From the NCBI GenBank assembly GCA_965246905.1, contig CBDFFZ010000014.1, positions 310,001 through 374,000 of the forward strand: a DNA stretch of 64,000 nucleotides, written 5' to 3'. Below the pieces are notes generated by a model, which was not told the DNA's origin, did no database searches, and saw only the letters and a program-made list of their open reading frames with translations. The translations under genes were made by a program, and so were the position numbers. How positions within the stretch are numbered: position 1 is the first letter of the stretch; the number at the start of each line of letters is the position of its first letter. Shown piece after piece: positions 7,873 through 17,345 of this stretch. This DNA is from UBA1952 sp965246905. GTDB taxonomy: Bacteria; Bacteroidota; Bacteroidia; Chitinophagales; Chitinophagaceae.

Positions 7873-9774
7873 ATGTCCTTTGCCCCCACTGGAAATAATA
7901 TCCCCTCATCAGGCACCCCCGGCCTATCTGGCGTGGCTGCGGCCCTGCTGCCCGTTATGGTGGGCTATGAGGTAATGATCGACGGTACTGCGATCACCCC
8001 CGTTGCCGCCATCACCCAGCATTACGGCAGCCACCATACCCTGCAGCTCAGCTTCGGCCATGAAGTCGTCCAGCCGGAAGGCACCTTTACCATAGAGGAA
8101 GCGCAGTCCCTGCTGGGCAAGCCGGCTACCGTGGTCCTTAAAAACCGCAACAACCCCGATGCGCCCCGGCTCGAATGCAGGTTCGTTATCGCAGACATCG
8201 CCCTTGCCCAGGAAGACCTCGATGAAGGCATGCTTACCCTTACCGGCTACAGTCCTACCTGGCTGCTTGACGGTGCCCCTCATTATGAAAGCTTCACCGG
8301 CAAAACCCTCAAAGAAATAGCCACCGCCGTTGCGGCACCCTTAGCGCAAACGGGTGCCAGCCTGCGGGCCGACCCTTACTTTTCGGATACGTTGCCCTTT
8401 ATATGCCGCTATAATGAGAGCGCCTGGAACTTTCTGAAACGCCTTGCCGGTGAGACGGGTCAGTGGCTCTACTTCAACGGCTCAGCGCTGGTATTCGGCA
8501 AGCCCAGGGCGGAGCGCGCGGTAAAGCTGATCTACGGGCAGGACTGCTACAAGCTGCAGCTTAGCATGAGGGCTGCTCCGGTGCAGGCGGGGATCTTCGA
8601 CTACAATGCGGCTCAGGACAGCCCCATTGCCGGGAAAGCGCATACGCCGTTTGCGGATGCAGGCAGCTATGCGGGTGCGGCTTTTAAGCAATCGAAGTCC
8701 CTGTTTTCAGCGCCTGCCTATGCAGCGCCGGCTGCTCTGGGCGGTGAGAAGGGGGTAGTGGAAGCTATGGGCAGGGCAAGGGCAGAAGGGGTTGCGGCTT
8801 CGCTGTATGTGCTGAAGGGGGAGAGCACACTCTTTACCCTGCGGGCAGGCAGCCTGATAGATGTGGAGTTCCGGCGGCGGGGTGAGGGGGCCTCGCACGG
8901 TCAGATGCGCATTGTGTCGGTGAGCCACCAGTTGGAAGGCAGCGGGCATTACAGCAATACCTTTGAGGCGATCCCTGCGGGTGCGGGTGCGCCGCCTCTG
9001 TGCTGGGATACACCGGCAACGCACGCGGTGCTGGCCCGTGTTACGGACAATGCGGACCCTTATGGGCAGGGGCGTGTGAAGGCGGAATTTATGGGCTGGG
9101 AAGAGGGCGGCGGCCGGGAAACGGGGTGGCTGCGTGTAGCAACGCCGGATGGGGGCGGCACGGATGCGGTGAGCTCCAACCGCGGTTTTGTATTTGTGCC
9201 GGAGGTAGGGGATCAGGTATTTGTATCATTCCTGGAAGGCAACCCGGACAAGCCTTACATAAGCGGCAGCGCCTTTCATGGCGGCAATGCAAGAGGCCAG
9301 AGTAATATGGTGCGGACTATAATGACCAAAAGCGGGAATAAAATTATTCTTAATGATCATGAGGGAAGCATAACGGTAAGCGACCCGAGCGGGAATGTTT
9401 GGTATATGGATGGTAAAGGAAACATTAATGTGACTGCACCAGGGAATATCAGTCTGTCTGCCGGCGAAAATATCAATATCAGCGCAGGTATGAATATTAC
9501 GGGCTCTGCGGGTATGAATACGCTCCTTAGCAGTGGGGCCAATATGGCTACCACGGTAGGGCAGATCATGAAGACCAATGTAGGAGGCAATCATAAGCTG
9601 GAAGTACAGGGCAATTCAATGGAATACATTAAAGGCGATTATAAATCTGACACACAGACGAGAACCGAGATTGCAAAAAAGGGATACAATATAACCAGCA
9701 CCGGGGATAAGGTAATTGTCAAAGCTTCGGAAGAGATACAAAAGCACAGCGGCGAAAAATCTAAAACTGCATAG
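7873..9774 (+). CDS. vgrG: T6SS spike protein VgrG/TssI
   Basis: A 633-residue spike protein. The first about 380 residues form the gp27-like hub (for example YNESAWNFLKRLAGETGQWLY). The gp5-like OB fold follows (ARVTDNADPYGQGRVKAEF, then DQVFVSFLEGNPDKPYISGS). The last 150 residues are repeated short beta strands (ISLSAGENINISAG, MNITGSAGMNTLLS), the trimeric needle. The start Met at 7873 (MSFAPTGNN) fits homologues; the open frame further upstream is probably untranslated leader. No effector domain is fused to the C-terminus, so cargo is presumably carried through the downstream PAAR-like and adaptor genes. Confidence 0.93.
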   Translation: MSFAPTGNNIPSSGTPGLSGVAAALLPVMVGYEVMIDGTAITPVAAITQHYGSHHTLQLSFGHEVVQPEGTFTIEEAQSLLGKPATVVLKNRNNPDAPRLECRFVIADIALAQEDLDEGMLTLTGYSPTWLLDGAPHYESFTGKTLKEIATAVAAPLAQTGASLRADPYFSDTLPFICRYNESAWNFLKRLAGETGQWLYFNGSALVFGKPRAERAVKLIYGQDCYKLQLSMRAAPVQAGIFDYNAAQDSPIAGKAHTPFADAGSYAGAAFKQSKSLFSAPAYAAPAALGGEKGVVEAMGRARAEGVAASLYVLKGESTLFTLRAGSLIDVEFRRRGEGASHGQMRIVSVSHQLEGSGHYSNTFEAIPAGAGAPPLCWDTPATHAVLARVTDNADPYGQGRVKAEFMGWEEGGGRETGWLRVATPDGGGTDAVSSNRGFVFVPEVGDQVFVSFLEGNPDKPYISGSAFHGGNARGQSNMVRTIMTKSGNKIILNDHEGSITVSDPSGNVWYMDGKGNINVTAPGNISLSAGENINISAGMNITGSAGMNTLLSSGANMATTVGQIMKTNVGGNHKLEVQGNSMEYIKGDYKSDTQTRTEIAKKGYNITSTGDKVIVKASEEIQKHSGEKSKTA

Positions 9775-9778
9775 GCGT

Positions 9779-10909
9779 ATGAGCAAGTTGAGGATTGTGG
9801 ATGGTGCTGTTATGAAGAACAGCGAGGATGCTACTGAGCTGCATGTGTATGGTGGCAGCTTTACTGCCGGTGCGGCCAAAGAAAATATATGGCTGGGGGA
9901 TAACAACGGAATTACTGAGCATGATTATAAAAAATCTGACGAAGAAAAAGAACCCGATGAAGAGATATTGATAAATGGTCACTTTTATAATGAGGATGGC
10001 AATTTTGAAGGTGCTGTAAATAAAAAAGAAAATACTGGAAGTGTAAATGATGTCTATACCTGCACAGGTACAGAAGAAAAGACAGATAAAGAGCAAAAGC
10101 CAACCGGTATTTACACCTACAACGATGCTAAAATTTTAAAAGACGGCGACAAAAATATCGCTCACCCGGATTTTGCATACGTATGCTATGTGGTAAAAAT
10201 GGAAGCAGGGAAGAGTGACATTAAAGAGCTTAAATGCATCGCCTTTACCAGCCACAATCGCTCGGTCAATATGAAGACAAGCTGGAAAAAACTATTGTCC
10301 ACCCGATATTCCTGCGTGGATGACAAGAAACAGCTGCCCAAGGAGTCAAAAGACGAAAAGTCAAAGCTTTGCCGAAAGGCTGTTTTTGCAGTGCTCAATA
10401 GCGAGGAGGACCTTACAAAAGGAGCCGAGTATTGGGACGGAACCGATTTTTTGGCTTGGGGCAACTCCGAAATGAATCCGGATAATAAGCTTGGCCAGAA
10501 CAAATTTGATGAATATAAATTTATAGAAATACCAAAGGCAGTTTATGATGAGTTTTTAAAAGCTAATGGAACCTCAACCAGGTACAAGGACAAGGATAAC
10601 CACGACACAAAAACTGATCAGGGTACGCATGAGCACATACACAAGAAGAAAATAAGCCCGCTTAAAGATAAAGCCGGCAAGGCAGTTCTTGATAAAAATA
10701 ATAAACCTGTTTATGAAGAAATAGAGGTGCCTGATCGCATTAGATATGAAATTCCCGCCAAAGAATTCAAGGATGAAGTCAACTGGACTTCCGGTGATTT
10801 TTATTATGCTACCGGTATAGCTACCCCGGATGGGATATCGGCCACTATCGCGGCAGGGAAAAGTATTTTTTGGAAAATTACTGCTACCAGGCTTATGGGC
10901 ACCAAGTGA
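9779..10909 (+). CDS. Unrecognised VgrG-linked protein 1
   Basis: A 376-residue hydrophilic protein, rich in Lys, Glu and Asp, with no signal peptide or membrane segment. Its start lies 4 bases after the vgrG stop, so the two are probably translated together. I recognise no domain. Visible features are an N-terminal 'DGAVMKNSEDATELHVYGG' segment, a highly charged middle, a His-containing GTHEHIHKKK motif near residue 290, and a C-terminal segment with aromatic residues (WTSGDFYYATG). Position directly after vgrG suggests a cargo adaptor or effector, which is inference only. Lower GC than its neighbours hints at separate ancestry. Confidence 0.6.
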   Translation: MSKLRIVDGAVMKNSEDATELHVYGGSFTAGAAKENIWLGDNNGITEHDYKKSDEEKEPDEEILINGHFYNEDGNFEGAVNKKENTGSVNDVYTCTGTEEKTDKEQKPTGIYTYNDAKILKDGDKNIAHPDFAYVCYVVKMEAGKSDIKELKCIAFTSHNRSVNMKTSWKKLLSTRYSCVDDKKQLPKESKDEKSKLCRKAVFAVLNSEEDLTKGAEYWDGTDFLAWGNSEMNPDNKLGQNKFDEYKFIEIPKAVYDEFLKANGTSTRYKDKDNHDTKTDQGTHEHIHKKKISPLKDKAGKAVLDKNNKPVYEEIEVPDRIRYEIPAKEFKDEVNWTSGDFYYATGIATPDGISATIAAGKSIFWKITATRLMGTK

Positions 10910-10934
10910 ACACAGAGAAAAAATAGAACAAGCT

Positions 10935-11870
10935 ATGAAAAATGCCAGGATGATCTTCACCTGCGGATTCCTGCTGCTAAGCGCTCCCCGTTCCTTAGGC
11001 CAGCACTACCTCATAAGCTGGGCTCAGGCAAAACGGAAGGAAAATTGCTGCAAAACGGAAGTTTATAATTACCTCGGGGTATTCCCTGACAGGGGGAAAG
11101 ATACCACTTACGTGTACCAGATATCCTGTAACAGAGCGCCAGAGGTTTTGAATACTTGGAAATTTGCCGCTCATACTAGTAACGCAGGCGACAGGGTAGA
11201 TTTTTACTTTTTTGAAAATGACTTGTTGTCTGATAGCTTGACAGTCCTGTTTCAGAATAAAACTATTCAAGTGGGAAACGATGCTTATGAGGTCAACAAT
11301 GCCTATTACGATAGCTTAAAGCGGGAATTATCAAGCAAGCATTCACTTACGGCGTTGGCTGGGCTGACCATCGAGGGTTTAGGCGATTACAGTGAATTGA
11401 TAGCGCCATTACAGCAAAAATGGATCAATAAGAGCCTCTGTCATTCATGCAGGATTGAAAAGATAATGATCAATAATAAAAATTTTCAGACTGATACAGG
11501 AACTCATCGATGGACGGCCGTATATCGATACAATAAGCAAGGCACCTTAGAACAGATTTCGGGCGAATTTTATACTAAGATCCTCGTAGCCGGCAGTAGT
11601 CGCGGTGTGCACTATAACATTAAGTATAACCAAGACAGATATTCACTAATTGCTGATGAGTATAATATTGCTTCAGGAACCGATTCAAAATCGGAAGAAT
11701 ATTACCAGTACCCTATTTCCAGAACAAGCAGATATATAAAATACAAGCTGCTTGTCAGAACAAAGGAAACAAGCGTGTTGCCTGCAACCATACAGGCACT
11801 GATACAAGCAATTGGTTTTAGCTGTAAGTCTTCCTCCGGGTCAAAGGCTATTAAAGGCCAGACTGAATAG
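10935..11870 (+). CDS. Unrecognised secreted protein in VgrG operon
   Basis: A 311-residue protein with an N-terminal signal peptide (MKNARMIFTCGFLLLSAPRSLGQ) and no later membrane segments, so it is likely periplasmic. Two paired Cys motifs occur: NCC near residue 35 and SLCHSC near residue 172. I recognise no domain. It follows the preceding VgrG-linked gene after 25 bases. A signal peptide on a protein in an effector block is typical of periplasmic immunity proteins, so it may neutralise the product of a neighbouring gene; nothing in the sequence proves this. Confidence 0.55.
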   Translation: MKNARMIFTCGFLLLSAPRSLGQHYLISWAQAKRKENCCKTEVYNYLGVFPDRGKDTTYVYQISCNRAPEVLNTWKFAAHTSNAGDRVDFYFFENDLLSDSLTVLFQNKTIQVGNDAYEVNNAYYDSLKRELSSKHSLTALAGLTIEGLGDYSELIAPLQQKWINKSLCHSCRIEKIMINNKNFQTDTGTHRWTAVYRYNKQGTLEQISGEFYTKILVAGSSRGVHYNIKYNQDRYSLIADEYNIASGTDSKSEEYYQYPISRTSRYIKYKLLVRTKETSVLPATIQALIQAIGFSCKSSSGSKAIKGQTE

Positions 11871-11882
11871 ATCGCATCTCCT

Positions 11883-12764
11883 ATGGAAAATTTGATCAGC
11901 CTGCCCGGCAATAACCTACAGTCAAACCTGCGCTATTTACGGCATCACTACGGCATCAGCATAAGCTATCCCGCCAGCAACCTGGTGGTCAGCTATGAAA
12001 TACATGTCTATTTTCATGCAATTACCGCTCATGGCCATACACAACTAACACTCAACCGGAAGAATTTTTTAATAAACGAACAGCCGCCAACAGAAAAGAT
12101 TTATGCCCTGGCATTACGCTATACAGAGCAAATCTACCCGGTAACAATAGCGCTTGATACCAATTACCGGATTTGTAAGATCGTAAACCATAAAGAAATT
12201 TTAAACCGTTGCAAAGAAGCGCAGGCCGGGCTTACTGATTACTACACAGGCGAAGGCGCCGAAGCCTGCGTCCGGACAGTAAACAATGTTATCCTTAACC
12301 CCAACACCATGATAAGCGGGCTTGAATATGATCTGTTCAACAGCCTGTGCTTACCACCCGTGTACACTGCCTACACCAATTTCAGCGCTGATATGCAATT
12401 TCCGCTAACGATAAGCGGCAAACGTTGCCGCCTGCCGTCGCGTGCAGTGGTGGCGCCTGTATATAATGAACAGGGCCGGCTCGCCGTATCGCTGCAGGGA
12501 GTGCAGAAAGAGCTGAGCTTCAGGGCTGCATTTAACTTTTATGCGGAAGATCATGTGCTCCACAGTGTAAGCGGCCACGCCAGCCATACAAGAGATGACA
12601 ATGAGCGGGGCGAATTTTCATTCGAGGTCTGGCACCTCAATCCGGAAGAAAGGATCATCGACAGGGCCGCCTCATTCCGGCCCTTTCCCCGCAACAACGA
12701 GCCGAACATCATTTTGGATGCTGCCCCTGTAACGCGCACAAAAAAATGGTGGAACCCTTTTTAA
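11883..12764 (+). CDS. Unrecognised T6SS-locus protein 3
   Basis: A 293-residue protein without signal peptide, starting 12 bases after the preceding stop. The sequence has a mixed alpha/beta composition with an N-terminal YEIHVYFHAITAHGHTQL segment and a basic, Trp-containing C-terminus (TRTKKWWNPF). No domain is recognised. It precedes the PAAR-like DUF4280 gene by 35 bases, the place where chaperones or adaptors that load effectors onto the spike are often encoded, so an adaptor role is a reasonable guess. Confidence 0.55.
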   Translation: MENLISLPGNNLQSNLRYLRHHYGISISYPASNLVVSYEIHVYFHAITAHGHTQLTLNRKNFLINEQPPTEKIYALALRYTEQIYPVTIALDTNYRICKIVNHKEILNRCKEAQAGLTDYYTGEGAEACVRTVNNVILNPNTMISGLEYDLFNSLCLPPVYTAYTNFSADMQFPLTISGKRCRLPSRAVVAPVYNEQGRLAVSLQGVQKELSFRAAFNFYAEDHVLHSVSGHASHTRDDNERGEFSFEVWHLNPEERIIDRAASFRPFPRNNEPNIILDAAPVTRTKKWWNPF

Positions 12765-12799
12765 AAAATACTCATTTACCTCCCTATACGCAAGCTACC

Positions 12800-13279
12800 A
12801 TGTCCGAGAAACACCTTGTATGCCAGGGCGCCATCTGCAAATGCAAATACGGCGCCATACCCGATAAGCTTAAAGTGCTGACCCATACCAAAGAATCCGT
12901 CAACGACAAGAACGGCACCCAAAAGCTTACTGCCAGCAGTAAAGACACTGGGGCCACTTTTGAGCAGAACACCTTTGGGCCCTGCCAAATGCAGCCGCTT
13001 CCGGGCGGCGGATACAAGCCCTGCCAGGCTACCGTAACGCAATGGAAAGGCTTCTACGACAAGTTTACCCTGACGCACGGCGGCAAGGTACTGCTCGAAG
13101 ACAGCAAAGCTACCTGCCCCATCGGCGGGCCGGATTGCATCGAGATCATCTTCCACGGGCAGGTGGCTGAAATTACGCAGCCCGATGCGGACAAGGCAGA
13201 TGAACAGGTGCTTGCGCATCTTTTTCCGTTCGGGAGGGTGAAGAGTGCGCAGGAGAACCAACAAATCCCCAGAAACTAA
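12800..13279 (+). CDS. DUF4280 PAAR-like spike tip protein
   Basis: A 159-residue Cys-rich protein of the DUF4280 (PAAR-like) family. It starts MSEKHLVCQGAICKCKYG and later has FGPCQM, GYKPCQAT and ATCPIGGPDCIE, the Cys pattern expected to hold a metal at the tip of the VgrG spike. PAAR-like proteins cap VgrG and link it to effectors. The next gene, a Tle1-type lipase, starts 8 bases after this stop, which argues that this tip carries that effector. The frame is open 18 codons further upstream, but homologues start near the chosen Met. Confidence 0.85.
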   Translation: MSEKHLVCQGAICKCKYGAIPDKLKVLTHTKESVNDKNGTQKLTASSKDTGATFEQNTFGPCQMQPLPGGGYKPCQATVTQWKGFYDKFTLTHGGKVLLEDSKATCPIGGPDCIEIIFHGQVAEITQPDADKADEQVLAHLFPFGRVKSAQENQQIPRN

Positions 13280-13286
13280 AGCGAAT

Positions 13287-16200
13287 ATGTGTGATCTGCA
13301 TTTAAAAGTTACCGGCTATACGCCAAACGATATGCCGTCTTCTTACAACAATGCGGCCGGCATGCTGCACCTTCCGCGGGCAGGCAGCTTCAGCGTGATT
13401 ATAGAAGAGTATGAGCAGGAGCTGGCCCCGCTCGATAAAGAGCTGCATGAAACCGCCAAAAAGCGGGACGATGCTACGAAAGGCATGGAAGACGAAAGCG
13501 GTGCATTACAGGCAGAAGGCGCCGGCTACGACCACTTCAGCTACGACCAGAAAATCGCTTACAACAACAAGGCAAAGCAATTTGAGGCAAAGAAAAAAGC
13601 CTATGACAAACAGTATGAACAATACCGGAAAAAGATCAAAGAGCTGAATGACAAACGCCAGGCGGTTTCAAAGAAGTATGATGGCGTAAGGTGGATATAC
13701 CAGGTAAGCGGCCCTGATACGGCAGTGACCCGGGGTGATTTCAACAAGGCATACAACCCACAAAAGGGCATAGCGTACAAGCAACTAAAGGATGTGCGTT
13801 TTCCCGGGGTGCTGGAGGGCGGCGGGTTTGCCTACATGGAAGCCTTTTTTTATGAAAAGGTTGACAGCAACAACCGCCGGACAGAAACGGAGTGCCACCC
13901 GCAGGGCAGGGCGCCTTACGGGCTGTTTATATCCGCAGCCGGAATACCGGCGATCATTACCGCTGAATGGAAAGACAAAGATGGGTTTAACATCACGGAA
14001 AAGGTGGCCTTCGGCTCTACCGTTTACCTGCATATCTATACGGAAGGGCTGTATGGGCAGGACATCAATATTCTGCTGCATGACACGCACCGCACGGAAG
14101 CAGACCTTAGCCTTACTGAAAGCGATGCAGATGGCGACCCGATAGAGCGGTTGAGCGCAAACGGCCCGGATAAATATTTTATACGTAGGGTGGGCATACA
14201 CCCTTACAGCCTCAAGCAAAAGCCACAGCTCGTACCGCCGGATGGCACTATTACAGATGTGCTTATGAAGCATGACGCTGACCCGCAGGATGGCGAACCC
14301 GAAGGCTCCCTCAATGTGCAGAAGTGTGTTTTCGCAGTGTATGTGGACCCAAAGTGGCAGTTTGAGGGAAGCAACAGCGGATTTATCTCTTTTGACAGCG
14401 GAGAAGAGCTAACTATTCATCCGGTTATTTATCGCGCCGGCATAGAAGGCGACAAGAAAGATTTGACTGATGTAAAGCTCAATATATCAAAGGATGATGC
14501 AACTTATACTCAAAAGCTTCTAACCGGCAACAGTCCGGTGGTAGTTAAACCCGGCGAGCTGAATGTAACAGACGATGGCCGCAAGCGTAAGGATTTCACC
14601 TTCGGTGTATTCATTGACGGTACGCTGAATAATAAGTATAATACCATTGCCCGCCAGGAATGGGAGAACAACCAGATCCGCAAACGAAATGCCCAGGGGG
14701 ATATTAACGATACAAGCAACCACCGAAAAGTAGCTGCCGACCGGTTTGACAAAACCTCTAAAAGTGAGGCGGAAGTAAGCAAGACCGGCGAAAAGCGGTA
14801 CAAGTATGACAAGGAGAGCAGCTACGAAAATGACCTGAGCAATCCGGCTATATTGTTCCAGTATTATACTGAGAATATTGAAGACGAAAATCATCCGGTC
14901 TTTAAAATTTACGCTGAAGGCATGGGAACCAATACAATGGCGGGAACTATTAATGACAAGCGGGAGGATATGAATGAGGCCTACTTAAAAGTGGATGATT
15001 ATAAAAAAGATGACGCTATTGAAGGGACCGCATTTGGTGTTGGTACTGCCGGCATTAAGGATCGGGTGAAGCGCGCTATTGAGCTAATGGTTGAAAAGAT
15101 TGAGCTTAAGCCAAATGAAACGATTGGCAACCTGATCATCGATGTATTTGGTTTTAGCCGCGGTGCCGCATCGGCCCGCAACTTTGTACATGATGTAACC
15201 CTGTCGCCTTACCGCGCCAAAACCCACTTAAGAAGCAGCCCTAATGCGATAACTTTAGCCCAGCCTTATCTTGCCGACTACAACGGCAATGAAGTGGATC
15301 CGAAATATGCCGATCAGGATCTGCCACGGGGTGGCCATTTAGGATATTTGCTTACCGAAGTAAAACATGCAGGCTACGATAACCTGGTGGTACGGTTTGC
15401 CGGCCTCTACGATAGCGTACCGCACCACGGGCTGTTCCAGTGGAATGACATTGCAGACCTGGGCCTCAACAGCATAGGAAATGCAAAATATACCGTACAT
15501 CTGGCAGCTGGCGATGAGCACCGTAAGAATTTCAGCCTCGTGGATATTTCCTGTATTACCGGGCAGCAGGGTGGCGGGTCTGTAAAAAAAGGCATTGAGC
15601 TCTACCTGCCAGGGGTGCATTGTGATGTGGGCGGCAGCTATGTAGAAGGCCGGCCAGAACACAAAGGCCCGCTGGAATCGTATGCAGCGCGAGACAGGAT
15701 CAACGCAGAAGAGCAATGGATGATAGACCAGGGCTGGTATGAGAAAGGGGAATTGGATATTTCCACCGACCTCCTAGAAACCTTTAAAACCAATACGGAA
15801 GTAAACGGGCATATACTATCCGGCACCAGAAGCTACGTGAGCAATCAGTATAGCTTTATCCCCTTACATATAATGCTCGAGTTTGCGCAAAATTGTAAGC
15901 TTGATATTGATAGGCAAAAGCTCTTTACAAAGTTTGATTTCACCATGTTTAATGGCCAGTGGAAGGACAATCGGACGTTTATGTCAGACATCAAAACCCG
16001 GCTTTGGGATTATGCCTTTAAAAATGCGGAAAGATTTAATTTCATAGAGCCTCAAATTTTCAAACAGGCCGATTACATAACCAGCCCGGAGCATGCCACG
16101 CTAGCACGGCTGGCATACAACGAGCGGCAGGAGGCCGGGCAGGCTGACCTTGACCGTGAGATAGCCGCTAAAAATGAAAATATCAAAAAGCTACGACACC

Positions 16201-16310
16201 GCTACCTTCACTTCAATGCAGAATATAGTTTAATAGGAGTCAACAACCCTAACCGGGACGAGCAAACCAATCAACGCAAACGACATATACGTGGTGCCGC
16301 ATGGGAATAA
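13287..16310 (+). CDS. T6SS phospholipase effector, Tle1/DUF2235 family
   Basis: A 1007-residue protein. The C-terminal half is an alpha/beta hydrolase of the DUF2235 (T6SS_Vgr lipase, Tle1-like) type: GVFIDGTLNN with Asp444, nucleophile motif GFSRGA with Ser624, acid in GLYDSVPHHG (Asp709) and base in PGVHCDVGG (His778). Such effectors cleave membrane phospholipids of rival cells. The N-terminal half is unusual: a Lys/Glu-rich coiled coil at about residues 40-135, then beta-rich segments, perhaps for docking on the spike. The Met at 13287 is preferred; a GTG 14 codons earlier overlaps the previous gene. The downstream DUF2931 start overlaps this stop by 10 bases. Confidence 0.85.
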   Translation: MCDLHLKVTGYTPNDMPSSYNNAAGMLHLPRAGSFSVIIEEYEQELAPLDKELHETAKKRDDATKGMEDESGALQAEGAGYDHFSYDQKIAYNNKAKQFEAKKKAYDKQYEQYRKKIKELNDKRQAVSKKYDGVRWIYQVSGPDTAVTRGDFNKAYNPQKGIAYKQLKDVRFPGVLEGGGFAYMEAFFYEKVDSNNRRTETECHPQGRAPYGLFISAAGIPAIITAEWKDKDGFNITEKVAFGSTVYLHIYTEGLYGQDINILLHDTHRTEADLSLTESDADGDPIERLSANGPDKYFIRRVGIHPYSLKQKPQLVPPDGTITDVLMKHDADPQDGEPEGSLNVQKCVFAVYVDPKWQFEGSNSGFISFDSGEELTIHPVIYRAGIEGDKKDLTDVKLNISKDDATYTQKLLTGNSPVVVKPGELNVTDDGRKRKDFTFGVFIDGTLNNKYNTIARQEWENNQIRKRNAQGDINDTSNHRKVAADRFDKTSKSEAEVSKTGEKRYKYDKESSYENDLSNPAILFQYYTENIEDENHPVFKIYAEGMGTNTMAGTINDKREDMNEAYLKVDDYKKDDAIEGTAFGVGTAGIKDRVKRAIELMVEKIELKPNETIGNLIIDVFGFSRGAASARNFVHDVTLSPYRAKTHLRSSPNAITLAQPYLADYNGNEVDPKYADQDLPRGGHLGYLLTEVKHAGYDNLVVRFAGLYDSVPHHGLFQWNDIADLGLNSIGNAKYTVHLAAGDEHRKNFSLVDISCITGQQGGGSVKKGIELYLPGVHCDVGGSYVEGRPEHKGPLESYAARDRINAEEQWMIDQGWYEKGELDISTDLLETFKTNTEVNGHILSGTRSYVSNQYSFIPLHIMLEFAQNCKLDIDRQKLFTKFDFTMFNGQWKDNRTFMSDIKTRLWDYAFKNAERFNFIEPQIFKQADYITSPEHATLARLAYNERQEAGQADLDREIAAKNENIKKLRHRYLHFNAEYSLIGVNNPNRDEQTNQRKRHIRGAAWE

Positions 16311-17344
16311 TAAAATCAACACTGTTCTGCCTGCTGCTGAGCATCGCATTTTTGTCCTGCGGGCAGGTAAACACTGCTAATAACAAAGCCTCTATGAATG
16401 AACAAATACACTTTGGGTGGGAAGCTTCCGTCACTGCACCCAAAGAATATCCAATTGAGATCCATGCCGGGTACCTGGCCAGTAGCATGGAGCCAATATG
16501 CGCCCTGGTAAATGGCGGGGTGGAAGATAATGGCTGGCAATCTTACGGTGTAGGCGGCACCGGCGGCGATCAGGTACCAAGCCAGCTTTCATTAACCTGG
16601 GTATCCTACGCAGAGAAAAAGTTCTGGAAAATAGATACAGTCATAGACAGCGCTAAAATACTGGCCTTATTCCGGGAAGGTTTTATGTATCGCGACAGGA
16701 TAGGCGAGACGAAGCATGTAACCTATAAAAAGATCGTGATTGGCACTGCACCGGGTGGCGTTGTGGTAATATGGCTCGCTGGCAGTGATCATCGTAGAGA
16801 AATAGGCCGGTATCAGGCAAGGCCCACAGAAATAGGCGTAAATGCATTTCAGCAGGGGCTAAATCCTAAGAATTTTACCCAGCAGGAATTTTACGACTGG
16901 AACTTTAACCATGAAGTACCTAGAGAGACACAGGAAAAAATAGCCAGTACTGGCATTCCATACGGGCTATGGGATGACTACAGGCTGAAATACAACTGGC
17001 GGTTCCGCATACAGTTTTATAAAGAAGATAAGGAGGGTGAGAGACCGATCAGATATCAAAATGGTGAACAGGAAGTCGTGCCGGTAAAAGAGTTAGCTAC
17101 GTTCGCCCCAAAGCCCTTGCCTTGGCGTCCCGACTTTTACTTCGCACAAAAGTGGGGAGAGACAGAATTTGATGGGGAGGAACTTGTTTCAGTATTTAAA
17201 CAAATATCTAAAGGTGATACAAGCCTGCCTATAGAAATCATTGGAAAGGTAGGCTTCATGTACAAGACCATAGATTTTACAGTGAAAGCCGGGAAAATAG
17301 AAGTGCCGCTCAAAAAGGTAGAGGTGCACCTGTGGAATAATTAA
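16301..17344 (+). CDS. DUF2931 lipoprotein, likely immunity protein
   Basis: A 347-residue lipoprotein (signal MGIIKSTLFCLLLSIAFLSC, Cys20 as lipid anchor) of the DUF2931 family, with SLTWVSYAEKKFWKIDT and an HYK-type 'LFREGFMYRDR' segment typical of that family. It is predicted to sit in the periplasm on a membrane. Its first codons overlap the end of the Tle1 lipase gene by 10 bases, which implies coupled translation. Periplasmic lipoproteins coded directly after Tle lipases commonly serve as their immunity proteins, so protection from self-lipase is the likely role, inferred from context. Confidence 0.75.
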   Translation: MGIIKSTLFCLLLSIAFLSCGQVNTANNKASMNEQIHFGWEASVTAPKEYPIEIHAGYLASSMEPICALVNGGVEDNGWQSYGVGGTGGDQVPSQLSLTWVSYAEKKFWKIDTVIDSAKILALFREGFMYRDRIGETKHVTYKKIVIGTAPGGVVVIWLAGSDHRREIGRYQARPTEIGVNAFQQGLNPKNFTQQEFYDWNFNHEVPRETQEKIASTGIPYGLWDDYRLKYNWRFRIQFYKEDKEGERPIRYQNGEQEVVPVKELATFAPKPLPWRPDFYFAQKWGETEFDGEELVSVFKQISKGDTSLPIEIIGKVGFMYKTIDFTVKAGKIEVPLKKVEVHLWNN

Positions 17345-17345
17345 G

